Below are positions 8,292 through 17,082 of a DNA stretch of 64,000 nt, piece after piece. The notes under the pieces were generated by a model. It searched no databases. It had not been told where the DNA came from and worked only from the letters and a program-made list of their open reading frames with translations. The stretch lies in contig NZ_JNZP01000022.1 in NCBI RefSeq assembly GCF_000725545.1, forward strand, positions 1 to 64,000, in the 5' to 3' direction. The translations under genes and the position numbers were made by a program. Every line of letters begins with the position of its first letter. Within the stretch, counting starts at the first letter, position 1. This stretch comes from Streptomyces exfoliatus (GTDB taxonomy: Bacteria > Actinomycetota > Actinomycetes > Streptomycetales > Streptomycetaceae).

Positions 8292-9314
8292 TCAGGTCTG
8301 GACGAGTGGTTCGTACGCGTCGGGGTGCAGCCCGAAGGTCCAGGCGACGCCCTCCCGCGCGGTTCTGGTCCCCGGGGGCACCCGGAGCCAGTACGTGCGG
8401 TGGGTGCCGTCCGGCTCGGGCGTGGAGTTGACGACCTCGACCATCACCACGTCCTCGTCGCCCGCCAGCTCGATGCGCCAGAGCACTCCCGTCTCGTCAC
8501 GGTGCTCGTGCCGGGCTCCCGAGGCGGCGAGGTAGCGCTCGTGGCCGTAGTACTCCAGCATCACGCGCCGCAGTTCGGCGTTCTCCTCGTCCCGGATCCG
8601 CTCCGGGGTGAGGCCCGCGAGACCGGCGAGGAACGTGGCGGAGACGGACATGCCGCGCCAGGCGTGCAGGGCGAATCCGTCGGCGAAGGCGAGCGCGGGG
8701 CCGTCCCCCCGGTCGAGCCGTCCCGCCTCGTCCCGGTGGAGCTCGACCGGCCGCTCGCAGACCACCGCGACGTTCTCGTACGGCCACCACCAGCCGGCGT
8801 GTTCGGCCACGGCGGCGAGGCCGACCAGCCGGTCGCCGTGGCCGTCGAAAGCGGCCAGCCAGGCGGCGTCGTGCTGGCCGAGCACCGCGTCGAGCAGCAC
8901 GAGCCGCACGGCGGTCGCCTCGGGACCGGCACCGTCCCCCGTCCCCGTCACGGCCTCCGTCACCCCGGCCCGTATCCGGTCGGCGAGGCTCCGGGTGAGG
9001 TCCCAGAGGTGGGCCCCCGTCGACTGCCAGTGGGCCGCCCAGCCCGAGGGCCCGAGGGCGTCGTGGAGGCGACGGCGCTCGTCGGCCCACGGCCGGGTGC
9101 GCACCGCGTCCCGTACCGAACGCCCCTGGTCCGTCAGGCCCCGTACGAGTGTGACGGCCGAGAGCGGCGAGTCGGCCCAGAGCACGCGCCCGGGTTCCGC
9201 GAGGCCCGCCGCGCGGTAGGCGAGCCGGACGCCCTCCTCGGCAGCGCTACGGTCGGCGGGCCCGGTGGCAGCGGCGACGGACCGCCACTTCTCCTGCGCG
9301 GTCGTCTGTTTCAT
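8292..9314 (-). CDS. DUF6745 domain protein
   Basis: A 340-residue cytoplasmic protein. I chose the ATG at 9314, with GGGGAG 4 bases upstream, because text before it is low-complexity. The GTG-free alternative ATG at 9386, preceded by GGGGGAC, would add 24 residues. The family text is clear: EKWRSVAAATGPADR at the start, a Trp-rich stretch WWWPYENVAVVCERP near the middle, and a C-terminal core with EYYGHERYL, DVVMVEVVNSTPEPDG and TYWLRVPP. The function of DUF6745 is unknown. It follows the small gene at 9412 by about 100 bases or less. The pair diverges from the STM4015-STM4011 operon, which may point to a shared role. Confidence 0.85.
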   Translation of the reverse strand: MKQTTAQEKWRSVAAATGPADRSAAEEGVRLAYRAAGLAEPGRVLWADSPLSAVTLVRGLTDQGRSVRDAVRTRPWADERRRLHDALGPSGWAAHWQSTGAHLWDLTRSLADRIRAGVTEAVTGTGDGAGPEATAVRLVLLDAVLGQHDAAWLAAFDGHGDRLVGLAAVAEHAGWWWPYENVAVVCERPVELHRDEAGRLDRGDGPALAFADGFALHAWRGMSVSATFLAGLAGLTPERIRDEENAELRRVMLEYYGHERYLAASGARHEHRDETGVLWRIELAGDEDVVMVEVVNSTPEPDGTHRTYWLRVPPGTRTAREGVAWTFGLHPDAYEPLVQT

Positions 9315-9411
9315 GACGCTCCCCGTGTCGGGCCGACCCCTGTCGGCCCGACCCGTGCCGGCGTGGTGCGTGTCGGCGTGCTTCATCCGCTGTCCCCCAG
9401 GTCTCTCTCTG

Positions 9412-9738
9412 TCAGTCCGCGACGATCCGGTACGCGCCCGGCAGGTACTCCCGCTGGCGCACCACCCGGTACCAGCCCTTGGGCAGCGGTATCGGCGCGT
9501 GCTCCTCGTGCACCACCCGGCCGCCCTCGGGGAGTTCGAGCAGGAACGGACCGAAGGGTCCCGGCTCCCGCACGAGCCGGCCGGGCCCGGGGATCGCGTG
9601 GGCGTGCCCGGTGACCTCGCCGAGGGCGAGGACGAGGCGTCCCCTTGCGTCCCTCGGCTCCCCCGCCGCCGTCTTCGCCCGCGCCGGAACGGCCGTCTCC
9701 TCGACGGGCGCGATCAGTACGTCTCCCTGCCGGTACAT
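9412..9738 (-). CDS. Conserved small protein of unknown function, partner of the DUF6745 gene
   Basis: A 108-residue protein whose ATG at 9738 is preceded by AAGGGGAG. Text is MYRQGDVLIAPVEE at the start, ALGEVTGHAHAI in the middle, then HEEHAPIPLPKGWY and RQREYLPGAYRIV. It is beta-rich with several His residues (GHAHAI, HEEHA) that could bind a metal, but no named fold is evident. No signal or membrane segment is present. It is probably cotranscribed with the DUF6745 gene from the 177-base divergent region shared with the STM4015 gene. I infer no function. Confidence 0.8.
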   Translation of the reverse strand: MYRQGDVLIAPVEETAVPARAKTAAGEPRDARGRLVLALGEVTGHAHAIPGPGRLVREPGPFGPFLLELPEGGRVVHEEHAPIPLPKGWYRVVRQREYLPGAYRIVAD

Positions 9739-9915
9739 GGCTCTCCCCTTCCCGTTCGGCACGGTCCGGCCGAACAGGAACGACGCTAGGGGGCGGGTCT
9801 GACAATCGGCCGCGGCCACCTCGGGGACCGACCCGGCGCGGTGCGTTGTCGGTGCCGCTTGGTAGAACTCTTGGCATCAGTCGATCAACGCCGTTCGTCG
9901 TCCGGGAGCGCAGTC

Positions 9916-10872
9916 ATGACCGTTGGCCACCACATGCGGGAATTCCACGACCTGCCCGTGTTCGAATTCCCGGCCGCGGACGCGCGTGTCGAGCTGCCCG
10001 ACGCGGCGGCCGTCGCCTGGCGGCTCTCCGCGCCGACGTACTCCGAGCCCGAGGACGAGCTGTGGCAGCCGCTCTTCGAGCGGTTCCTGAAGACGGTCGA
10101 CACGGGGCGGGTGCGCGCGGTGGTCGTCGGCGGCTGGGACGAGGCGTACGAGAACTCGTCGGCCGACATCGTGACGGCCCTCATCGGCGCCAACGACCGG
10201 CTCACCGGTCTGGAGGCGGTCTTCCTCGGGGACATGGACTCCGAGGACTGCGAGATCTCCTGGATCATCCAGTCCGATGTGACGCCGCTGCTGGCCGCCT
10301 ATCCGGCGCTGCGGGAGTTCGGGGTGCGCGGAGGCTCCCAGCTCGCCTTCCCCTCCATCCGGCACACGGGCCTCGAGACCCTGGTCGTGGAGACGGGCGG
10401 TCTCGGTGCCGACGTCGTACGCGGGATCGCGGGAAGTGACCTGCCCGCCCTGGAGAACCTGGAGCTCTGGCTCGGCACCGACACCTACGGTGCGGACAGC
10501 ACGCCGGAGGACCTGGCTCCGCTGCTCTCCGGGGCGTCCTTCCCCGCCCTGCGCAGCCTGGGCCTGTGCAACAGCGTGATCCAGGACGAGATCGCCGCCG
10601 CCGTGGCGAGCGCTCCCGTCGTCGCCCGGATCGAGCGGCTGAACCTGTCGATGGGCGTACTCACCGACGAGGGGGCCGCCGCCCTGCTCGACGGTCAGCC
10701 GCTGACGCATCTCGCCCACCTCGACCTCTCCCACCACTTCCTGTCGGAGGCCATGCGGGAGCGGGTCCTCGCCGCGCTCGCCCCGCACGGTGTGACCGTC
10801 GTCCTCGACGACGCGCTGGAGCCGGAGGAGTACAACGGCGTGGTCTACCGGTTCGTCGCGGTCGCCGAATGA
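9916..10872 (+). CDS. STM4015 family protein (leucine-rich-repeat-like)
   Basis: A 318-residue protein whose ATG has GGGAG 7 bases upstream. From about residue 95 it contains repeated segments with Leu at regular spacing (LREFGVRGGSQLAFPSI, LENLELWLGTD, LRSLGLCNSVI, IERLNLSMGVLTDEGAAALL, LAHLDLSHHFLSEAMRERV). This is the pattern of leucine-rich repeats of the ribonuclease-inhibitor type, so it probably forms a curved binding surface rather than an enzyme. It is the first gene of five coupled genes and its stop overlaps the next start (ATGA). A scaffold or substrate-recognition role for the operon enzymes is inference. Confidence 0.88.
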   Translation: MTVGHHMREFHDLPVFEFPAADARVELPDAAAVAWRLSAPTYSEPEDELWQPLFERFLKTVDTGRVRAVVVGGWDEAYENSSADIVTALIGANDRLTGLEAVFLGDMDSEDCEISWIIQSDVTPLLAAYPALREFGVRGGSQLAFPSIRHTGLETLVVETGGLGADVVRGIAGSDLPALENLELWLGTDTYGADSTPEDLAPLLSGASFPALRSLGLCNSVIQDEIAAAVASAPVVARIERLNLSMGVLTDEGAAALLDGQPLTHLAHLDLSHHFLSEAMRERVLAALAPHGVTVVLDDALEPEEYNGVVYRFVAVAE

Positions 10873-12020
10873 CACCCGCCCCGCGTCTCGTGGTCGTCGG
10901 CGATCCGGCGGGCCGCCGCGTCGCGTTCTTCCAGGACGCGCTGCGGACCGCCGGGCTGCCCGGGGCGCGGGTGGTGTCCTGGCCCGAGGTGCTGCGCGGC
11001 AGCGCGCGGTTCGCGTCGGGCGAGACCGTACGGATCGACTCGCCCGGCGAGGACGCCGAGGCCGACCGGCTGCTGCGGGACGTCGACGATCCCGCCCGGG
11101 TCGAGGGGACGGGCCTCTGGTACGAGCGGTTCACCGACGCCGTGGCGGGTCTCGCCCGGTCCGTGGCCGAGGCGGGAGCCGCCCTCGTCGACGACCCTGC
11201 CGAGCTGACCAGCCTGTTCGACAAGCGGCTGAGCCACGGCCTGCTGCGCGCGGCCGGGGTGCCGGTGCCCCCGTCGCCGACCTCAGGGCCGGCCGCCCCG
11301 GTGGTGCGCGGCTGGGAGCACCTCGGGTCGCTGATGGCCGAGGCCGGGATGCGCCGGGTCTTCGTGAAGCCGGCGCACGGCTCCTCCGCCTCGGGGGTGC
11401 TCGCTCTGGAGACCAACGGCGCGGGCCGGGTGCAGACCACCACGTCGGTGGAGCGCGGGCCCGACGGGCGCCTCTTCAACTCCCTGCGGGTGCGGCGCTA
11501 CACGAGCGAGCGGGAGGTCGCCGCGCTCGTGGACGCCCTCGCGCCCGACGGCCTGCACGTCGAGCGCTGGCTGCCCAAGGCCACCCAGGACGGCCGGGCC
11601 GCCGACCTGAGGGTGGTGGTGATCGACGGCCGGGCCACCCACGCCGTGCTCCGCACCAGCCGCTCCCCCATGACCAATCTCCATCTGGGCGGCGCCCGCG
11701 GCGATCTGGACGCGGCCCGCGCCGCGATCGCCGCGTCCGGCGGGCGATGGGGGGACGCGCTCGACGTGTGCGAGCGGGCCGCCGCCGTCTTCCCCGGCAC
11801 CCGCTGCGTGGGCGTCGACCTGCTGCCGACCGCCGGCTGGCGCCGCTTCGCGGTCGGCGAGGTCAACGCCTTCGGCGATCTGCTGCCCGGGCTCATGGGC
11901 CTGCCGGGGAGCGGAGCGGAGGGCCTCGACACGTACGGAGCCCAGGTCACCGCGCAGTTCCCCGAAGCCCGGAAGCATCACCACGACTCCCCCCGCACCA
12001 CAGGAACGAGCACCACGTGA
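10869..12020 (+). CDS. STM4014 family protein (ATP-grasp-like)
   Basis: A 383-residue protein overlapping the upstream stop by four bases. An N-terminal alpha/beta region (RLVVVGDPAGRRVAFF) precedes ATP-grasp-like features: a Lys-bearing strand with glycine/serine loop (RVFVKPAHGSSASGVL, about residue 160), DLRVVVIDG, and a late metal-ligand segment EVNAFGDLLPG near residue 340. ATP-grasp enzymes activate a carboxylate as acyl phosphate and join it to an amine or thiol, often extending peptides. The family's reaction is not known. Context with two radical SAM enzymes suggests a ligation step in a modification pathway. Confidence 0.87.
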   Translation: MTPAPRLVVVGDPAGRRVAFFQDALRTAGLPGARVVSWPEVLRGSARFASGETVRIDSPGEDAEADRLLRDVDDPARVEGTGLWYERFTDAVAGLARSVAEAGAALVDDPAELTSLFDKRLSHGLLRAAGVPVPPSPTSGPAAPVVRGWEHLGSLMAEAGMRRVFVKPAHGSSASGVLALETNGAGRVQTTTSVERGPDGRLFNSLRVRRYTSEREVAALVDALAPDGLHVERWLPKATQDGRAADLRVVVIDGRATHAVLRTSRSPMTNLHLGGARGDLDAARAAIAASGGRWGDALDVCERAAAVFPGTRCVGVDLLPTAGWRRFAVGEVNAFGDLLPGLMGLPGSGAEGLDTYGAQVTAQFPEARKHHHDSPRTTGTSTT

Positions 12021-12853
12021 ACCAGCCCGACATGAACGCGATCGTCGGCAGCCACGACCTGCTCCTGGTCACGCTCGACACGCTGCGGTACGACGTGGCG
12101 GTGGAGCTCGCCGCCGCCGGCCGCATCCCCAACCTGGCGCGGCATCTGCCCGGCGGTGTCTGGGAGCGGCGCCACGCGCCCGGGAGCTTCACGTACGCCT
12201 CGCACCAGGCGATGTTCGCGGGCTTCCTGCCGACCCCGGCCGCCCCGGGGCCGCACCCGCGCCTGTTCGCGGCCCGTTTCGCGGGCAGCGAGTCCACCGC
12301 CGACGGCACCTACGTCCATGACACCCCCGACCTGGTGTCCGCCCTCGCGGGCGAGGGCTACCGGACGGTCTGCGTCGGCGGCGTCGGGTTCTTCAACCGG
12401 CAGCCGCCGCTCGGCACCGTGCTCCCCGGCCTGTTCCAGGAGAGCCACTGGGAGCCCGCCTTCGGCGTCGCCTCCCCGACCTCCTTCGAGTCCCAGGTGG
12501 CGCGCGCCGAGGAGGTCGTCGCCGGGCTCCCCCGCGGCCGGCGGCTCTTCCTCTTCGTCAACGTGTCGGCGCTGCACCAGCCCAACTGGTTCCATCTGCC
12601 GGGAGCCACCCGCGAGACGGGGGACTCCAGGGCCACCCACGCGGCGGCACTGGAGTACGTCGACCGGCACATCGGGCGGCTCTTCGCCGCGATGAGCAGC
12701 CGCCGCCCGTGCTTCGCGATCGTCTGTTCGGACCATGGCACGGCGTACGGGGAGGACGGCCACACCGGGCACCGGCTCGGCCACGAGGTCGTGTGGACCG
12801 TCCCGTACGCGCAGTTCGTCCTCGCCGGCCCGGAGCGGGAGGTCGCGGCATGA
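12017..12853 (+). CDS. STM4013-type hydrolase, alkaline phosphatase/sulfatase superfamily
   Basis: A 278-residue protein starting at GTG overlapping the previous stop. The N-terminal LLVTLDTLRYDV supplies a superfamily metal Asp plus a Thr that may be the nucleophile. The segment FTYASHQAMFAGFLP resembles the sulfatase active-site region, but no Cys-x-Pro-x-Arg formylglycine motif is seen. CSDHGTAYGEDGHTGHRLGHE near residue 240 supplies Asp/His metal ligands. Members cleave phosphate or sulfate esters or transfer phospho-groups. There is no signal peptide, so it works in the cytoplasm. The next gene overlaps its stop (ATGA). Confidence 0.88.
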   Translation: MNQPDMNAIVGSHDLLLVTLDTLRYDVAVELAAAGRIPNLARHLPGGVWERRHAPGSFTYASHQAMFAGFLPTPAAPGPHPRLFAARFAGSESTADGTYVHDTPDLVSALAGEGYRTVCVGGVGFFNRQPPLGTVLPGLFQESHWEPAFGVASPTSFESQVARAEEVVAGLPRGRRLFLFVNVSALHQPNWFHLPGATRETGDSRATHAAALEYVDRHIGRLFAAMSSRRPCFAIVCSDHGTAYGEDGHTGHRLGHEVVWTVPYAQFVLAGPEREVAA

Positions 12854-14196
12854 GCGACGGCACGCCCCGCCCGTACCGCAGCTACGTCTACGCCTACCCG
12901 CACAAGACGGCGTACCGGCCGCTCCCCGACCCGGCGCCGACGCTGGCCGGGCTCTGGAGGAACGAGCCGAAGGACGCGCTCTCCCTCTACGCGCACATAC
13001 CGTTCTGCGAGGTCCGCTGCGGCTTCTGCAACCTCTTCACCCGGATCGGCGCCCCCGACGAGCTGACCACCCGCTACCTCGACGCCCTCGACCGGCAGGC
13101 CACGGCCGTCCGTGAGGCCCTCGGGGACGGGGAGCCGGTGCGGTTCGCGACGGCCGCGTTCGGCGGTGGCACGCCGACGTTCCTCACCGCGGCCGAGCTG
13201 GAGCGGCTCTGCGACATCGCCGAGAAGCGGATGGGCGTGGATCTGCGGGCGGTGCCGCTCTCCGTGGAGACCTCGCCGTCGACGGCGACCGCCGACCGGC
13301 TCGCGCTCCTCGCCGAGCGGGGCGCGACCCGGCTGAGCATCGGCGTGCAGAGCTTCGTGGAGGCCGAGGCGCGGGCTGCCGTCCGGCCGCAGCGCCGCGC
13401 GGACGTCGAGGCGGCGCTCGGCCGGATCCGGGACACGGGCGTCCCCGTGCTCAACATCGACCTGATCTACGGGATCGACGGGCAGACCGAGGACTCCTGG
13501 CGCTCCTCGCTCGACGCGGCCCTGGCCTGGCGCCCGGAGGAGCTGTACCTCTACCCGCTGTACGTCCGCCCGCTCACCGGTCTCGGCCGGATCTCCCCCG
13601 CCGAGCGCCTGCGGGCCGACCGGGAGTGGGACGAGCTGCGGCTGCGCCTGTACCGGTACGGCCGTGACCACCTTCTCGGGCAGGGCTACGAGCAGGTGTC
13701 GATGCGGATGTTCCGGCGGGCGGACGCCGTCCCGCTCGGCCCCGACGACCACGCCTGCCAGACGGACGGGATGATCGGCCTGGGCTGCGGGGCCCGCTCG
13801 TACACCTCGGCCCTCCACTACTCCTTCGACTACGCGGTCGACATGCGGGAGATCCGCTCGATCATCGACACGTACACGGAGACCGAGGACTTCTCACGCG
13901 CCGAGGTGGGCCGCGCGGTGGACGAGGACGAGGCCCGGCGCCGCCATCTGCTCCAGTCGCTCCTCCAGGCCGGCGGCATGCCGCTCGCCGGGTACGAGGA
14001 GCGGTTCGGTTCCTCGCCGTTCGCGGACTTCTCCGAGGAACTGGGCCGGTTCGAGGACCTCGGCTGGCTGGACGGGGACGCCCCGTCGGGCCTCCTGAGG
14101 CTGTCGCCGGAAGGGCTCGCCCACTCGGACGGCCTCGGCCCCGAGCTGTTCTCCCCCTCGGTGCGGGCCGCGATGGCCGCGTACGAGCCGAAGTAG
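12850..14196 (+). CDS. STM4012 family radical SAM protein
   Basis: A 448-residue protein with the radical SAM cluster motif near residue 50: HIPFCEVRCGFCNLF (Cys-x3-Cys-x2-Cys). It is followed by FGGGTPTFL, SVETSPSTATADRLALL and LSIGVQSFVEAEARA, which are landmarks of the HemN/coproporphyrinogen dehydrogenase-like class. The C-terminal domain (LGCGARSYTSALHYSFDY, ending in a winged-helix-like part) also resembles HemN. The second SAM-binding region typical of HemN is not evident to me, so class C-like methyl transfer is unproven. It starts inside the upstream stop and its own stop lies 9 bases before the next ATG, with GGGGGAAG in that gap. Confidence 0.9.
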   Translation: MSDGTPRPYRSYVYAYPHKTAYRPLPDPAPTLAGLWRNEPKDALSLYAHIPFCEVRCGFCNLFTRIGAPDELTTRYLDALDRQATAVREALGDGEPVRFATAAFGGGTPTFLTAAELERLCDIAEKRMGVDLRAVPLSVETSPSTATADRLALLAERGATRLSIGVQSFVEAEARAAVRPQRRADVEAALGRIRDTGVPVLNIDLIYGIDGQTEDSWRSSLDAALAWRPEELYLYPLYVRPLTGLGRISPAERLRADREWDELRLRLYRYGRDHLLGQGYEQVSMRMFRRADAVPLGPDDHACQTDGMIGLGCGARSYTSALHYSFDYAVDMREIRSIIDTYTETEDFSRAEVGRAVDEDEARRRHLLQSLLQAGGMPLAGYEERFGSSPFADFSEELGRFEDLGWLDGDAPSGLLRLSPEGLAHSDGLGPELFSPSVRAAMAAYEPK

Positions 14197-14205
14197 GGGG
14201 AAGCC

Positions 14206-15099
14206 ATGGACCTGACACGGAGCATGGACCTGACACTGCTCTACCGGGGACCGCTCTCCTCCTGCGACTTCGACTGCCCGTACTGCCCCTTCGCCAAGCG
14301 CCGGGACAGCCGTGAGCAGCTGCGCGCGGACCGGGCGGCGCTCGAACGGTTCACCGGGTGGGCCGCCGGGCAGACCGGCGACCGGCTGCGGATCCTGTTC
14401 ACCCCGTGGGGCGAGGGCCTGGTCCGCTCCTGGTACCGGCGTGCCCTGGTCGAGCTCTCCCGGCTGCCGCACGTCGATCGGGTGGCGATCCAGACCAACC
14501 TGAGCTGCCGGACCGACTGGCTGGCGGAGGCGGACCCGGAGCGTGTGGCGCTCTGGTGCACGTACCACCCCGGGCAGACTCCGTACGAGCGCTTCCTCGC
14601 CAAGTGCGGGGAGCTGACGGAGCGGGGCGTCCGGTTCAGCGTCGGTGTGGTCGGTCTGCCGGAGCACGCGGAGCACGCCCGCCGGTTGCGGGCCGCGCTG
14701 CCGGCGCACGTCTACCTGTGGGTGAACGCGGCGGAGGGGCACACGTACACCGACGCGGAGGCCGAGGAGTGGACGGGGATCGACCCGCTCTTCCCGTACA
14801 GCCGCCACCCGCACCGCTCGGCGGGGTTGCCGTGCAGGACCGGGGAGTCGGTGATCTCGGTGGACGGCGAGGGGACGGTACGGCGCTGCCACTTCGTCAA
14901 GGCCGAGCTGGGGAACCTGTACGACGGTTCGTACCGTGCCGCCCTGCGTCCCCGCGCCTGCCCCCTCGCCCTCTGCGACTGCCACATCGGCTACGTCCAC
15001 CTGGAGACGCTTCCGCTGTACGACGTGTTCGCCGGCGGGGTCCTGGAGCGGATCCCGGCCGGCGGTACGTCCGTACCCCCGAAGCTCAGAGGGGCATGA
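14206..15099 (+). CDS. STM4011 family radical SAM protein
   Basis: A 297-residue protein. The motif SSCDFDCPYCPFAK near residue 22 gives Cys-x3-Cys-x2-Cys for the SAM-binding 4Fe-4S cluster. The C-terminal half has further cysteines (RRCHFVK near 228 and CPLALCDCHIGY near 252), which look like a SPASM-type auxiliary cluster site common in peptide-modifying enzymes. A second in-frame ATG seven codons in repeats the MDLT text and is an alternative start. It ends the five-gene operon. Its last 14 bases overlap the convergent SGNH gene. Confidence 0.9.
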   Translation: MDLTRSMDLTLLYRGPLSSCDFDCPYCPFAKRRDSREQLRADRAALERFTGWAAGQTGDRLRILFTPWGEGLVRSWYRRALVELSRLPHVDRVAIQTNLSCRTDWLAEADPERVALWCTYHPGQTPYERFLAKCGELTERGVRFSVGVVGLPEHAEHARRLRAALPAHVYLWVNAAEGHTYTDAEAEEWTGIDPLFPYSRHPHRSAGLPCRTGESVISVDGEGTVRRCHFVKAELGNLYDGSYRAALRPRACPLALCDCHIGYVHLETLPLYDVFAGGVLERIPAGGTSVPPKLRGA

Positions 15100-15880
15100 G
15101 GTCGGGGCGCTTGGCCTCGACGTGGTCGCCGGAGCTCTCGCCGCGCAGCCGGCGCCCGATCCAGGGCACCAGGTACTCCCTCGCCCACTGGATGTCGTCG
15201 CGGCGCACCTCGAGGGTGCCGCGCGGAGGAACCGGCGGCCAGGCCTGGTCCGGATCGGCCGGCACCGGCAGGCCGAGGACCTGGGCGGCGCGCAGGGCCA
15301 CCCGGGTGTGCCCCTCGGCCGAGAGGTGCAGCCGGTCGTCGTCCCAGGCGCGCCGGTCCTGCACGGACTTCAGGGACCACAGGTCGAGGACCGGGCAGTC
15401 GTAGCGGTCCGCGATGGCCCGGACGTGGGCGGTGTAGGTGGCGATCTTGCCGCGGAGGTGCCGGAGCACGGGCACGTCACGGGTGTCGAAGCCTGTGGTC
15501 ACCATGACGGTGCCGACGGCGGAGGTCAGTTCGGCGACGGCGCGCTCGAAGCGCTCGGCCACGTCGTCGGGGTCCGAGCCGGGGCGGATGATGTCGTTGC
15601 CGCCGGCGCAGAAGGTCACCAGGTCGGGGGCGAGTTCCTTCGCCCGGGGGACCTGTTCCGCCACGATCTGGTCGAGGAGGCGCCCGCGTACGGCCAGGTT
15701 GGCGTAGCGGAAGGCGTCGTGCTCCGGCAGCTGGTCGGCGAGCAGCACCGCGAAACGGTCCGCCCAGCCGACGTACGTCCCGTCGGGCCCGGGGTCTCCG
15801 ACGCCCTCGGTGAAGCTGTCACCGATCGCCGCGTACGACCCGAATGCGTTCTTGTCTCTTGATCTCGAATCGTCTGCCAC
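15086..15880 (-). CDS. SGNH/GDSL-family hydrolase
   Basis: A 264-residue protein starting at GTG. The nucleophile block is AAIGDSFTEGVGDPG near residue 18. The oxyanion Asn block FCAGGNDIIRPG lies near 95, and the catalytic Asp-His block DDDRLHLSAEGH near 204. These complete an SGNH triad. Members deacylate lipids, sugars or peptides. No signal peptide is present, so it is probably intracellular. It is convergent with, and overlaps, the STM4011 gene by 14 bases. That geometry may mean antisense interference rather than common function. Confidence 0.9.
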   Translation of the reverse strand: MADDSRSRDKNAFGSYAAIGDSFTEGVGDPGPDGTYVGWADRFAVLLADQLPEHDAFRYANLAVRGRLLDQIVAEQVPRAKELAPDLVTFCAGGNDIIRPGSDPDDVAERFERAVAELTSAVGTVMVTTGFDTRDVPVLRHLRGKIATYTAHVRAIADRYDCPVLDLWSLKSVQDRRAWDDDRLHLSAEGHTRVALRAAQVLGLPVPADPDQAWPPVPPRGTLEVRRDDIQWAREYLVPWIGRRLRGESSGDHVEAKRPDLMPL

Positions 15881-16003
15881 GGGACCACATCCTTCCCTTT
15901 CGGGTGTGACCTACGCGACCGTAAGGAGGGGTTGACGTCGGGTGACATATGCCACCGATAAAGAATTTGCCAAGCCGGAATAGAAGGGGGACGGAACACG
16001 CCG

Positions 16004-16031
16004 GTGGCCCGGCACAGGAGTGCCGGGCCAC
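16004..16031 (-). terminator. Strong hairpin after the M23 peptidase gene
   Basis: The arms GTGGCCCGGCAC and GTGCCGGGCCAC pair perfectly over 12 bases around the four-base loop AGGA, 42 bases past the peptidase stop. No T-tract is present. Confidence 0.78.
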
Positions 16032-16073
16032 ACGGGAGTTGACGCGTGCGCGCGTCGGAGGGACCTGTCGGCG

Positions 16074-17063
16074 TCAGATGGAGACGCCGTGCTGGCGCAG
16101 GTAGCCGAGCGGGTCGATGTCCGAGCCGTAGCTCGGCGAAGTGCGGATCTCGAAGTGCAGGTGCGGACCGGTGGAGTTGCCGGTCGAGCCGGAGAGGCCG
16201 ATCTGCTGTCCACCGGTCACGGCCTGGCCGGACGAGACGGCGAGGGAGGAGAGGTGGGCGTACTGGGAGTAGTTGCCGTCGGCGTGCTGGATGACGACCT
16301 CGTTGCCGTAGGCGCCGCTCCAGCCGGCCGAGACGACCGTGCCGGCGCCGACGGCGCGGACGGTGGTGCCGGAGGAGGCGATGAAGTCGGCACCGGTGTG
16401 GTAGCCGGAGGACCACATGGAGCCGGAGGCGCGGTACGGGGTGGAGACGCCGCCGCTGACCGGGGCGACCCAGCCGGAGGAGGTCGAGGCGCTGGAGGAG
16501 CCGGAGGAGGTCGAGGCGGCGGGGGCCGAGGACTCCGTGGTGGCGGGGGCGGCGGGGCGCTCGCTGCCGCGGGAGGCGCGCGGGGTGTCGCCGTTCTTGG
16601 CGGAGGACCCGGCGGAGCTCTTCTGGGTGCTCTTCGGGGCGGCGGCCTTCTTGGGCGCGGCGCTCTTCGGGGCGGCGGTGCTCTTGGCGCCGAGCGTGAG
16701 CTTCATGCCCGGCAGGATGAGCGAGGGGTCCTCGCCGACGACCTGGCGGTTGTCGGCGTACAGCTTCTGCCAGCCGCCGGTGAGGTCGTGGTCGGCGGCG
16801 ATCTTCGACAGGTAGTCGCCGGGCACGACGGAGTACGTCTTCGGCGCGGCCTTCGCGGCGGCGGGCGCGGCCTGGACGGCGGCGGGGGCCGCGACCTGGG
16901 CGGCGGCGGTGACGGCCTGACCGGGGACGGCGGCCGGGGCGGCGTGGGCCCCGGTGGCACCGAGGAGCGGGAGGGCGACGACGGCGCCTCCCGTACCGGC
17001 GGCGGCGATTCCGCGGGTCAGACGGTTGGACGTGATGCGGCGGTGCTTACCCTTCGCGGGCAT
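16074..17063 (-). CDS. Secreted LysM and M23 family peptidoglycan hydrolase
   Basis: A 329-residue protein starting at ATG 17063 with GAGAGGAA upstream. A signal peptide (Arg-rich start, ITSNRLTRGIAAAGTGG, cleavage near AHAAPA) precedes a LysM domain near residues 85-130 (YSVVPGDYLSKIAADHDLTG, YADNRQVVGEDPSLILPGMKL). An Ala/Ser/Lys-rich linker follows. The M23 domain has GYHTGADF for the His and Asp zinc ligands and GPHLHFEIR for the catalytic His pair. It probably cuts peptide cross-links in the cell wall. A c-di-AMP riboswitch precedes it, the usual arrangement for Streptomyces wall-remodelling hydrolases. Confidence 0.95.
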   Translation of the reverse strand: MPAKGKHRRITSNRLTRGIAAAGTGGAVVALPLLGATGAHAAPAAVPGQAVTAAAQVAAPAAVQAAPAAAKAAPKTYSVVPGDYLSKIAADHDLTGGWQKLYADNRQVVGEDPSLILPGMKLTLGAKSTAAPKSAAPKKAAAPKSTQKSSAGSSAKNGDTPRASRGSERPAAPATTESSAPAASTSSGSSSASTSSGWVAPVSGGVSTPYRASGSMWSSGYHTGADFIASSGTTVRAVGAGTVVSAGWSGAYGNEVVIQHADGNYSQYAHLSSLAVSSGQAVTGGQQIGLSGSTGNSTGPHLHFEIRTSPSYGSDIDPLGYLRQHGVSI

Positions 17064-17082
17064 GGCGAATTCCTCTCCGGCG

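Noticed and set aside
12358..13818. Long minus-strand frame across STM4013 and STM4012
   Set aside because: Antisense shadow of two well-supported genes, with low-complexity residue use.
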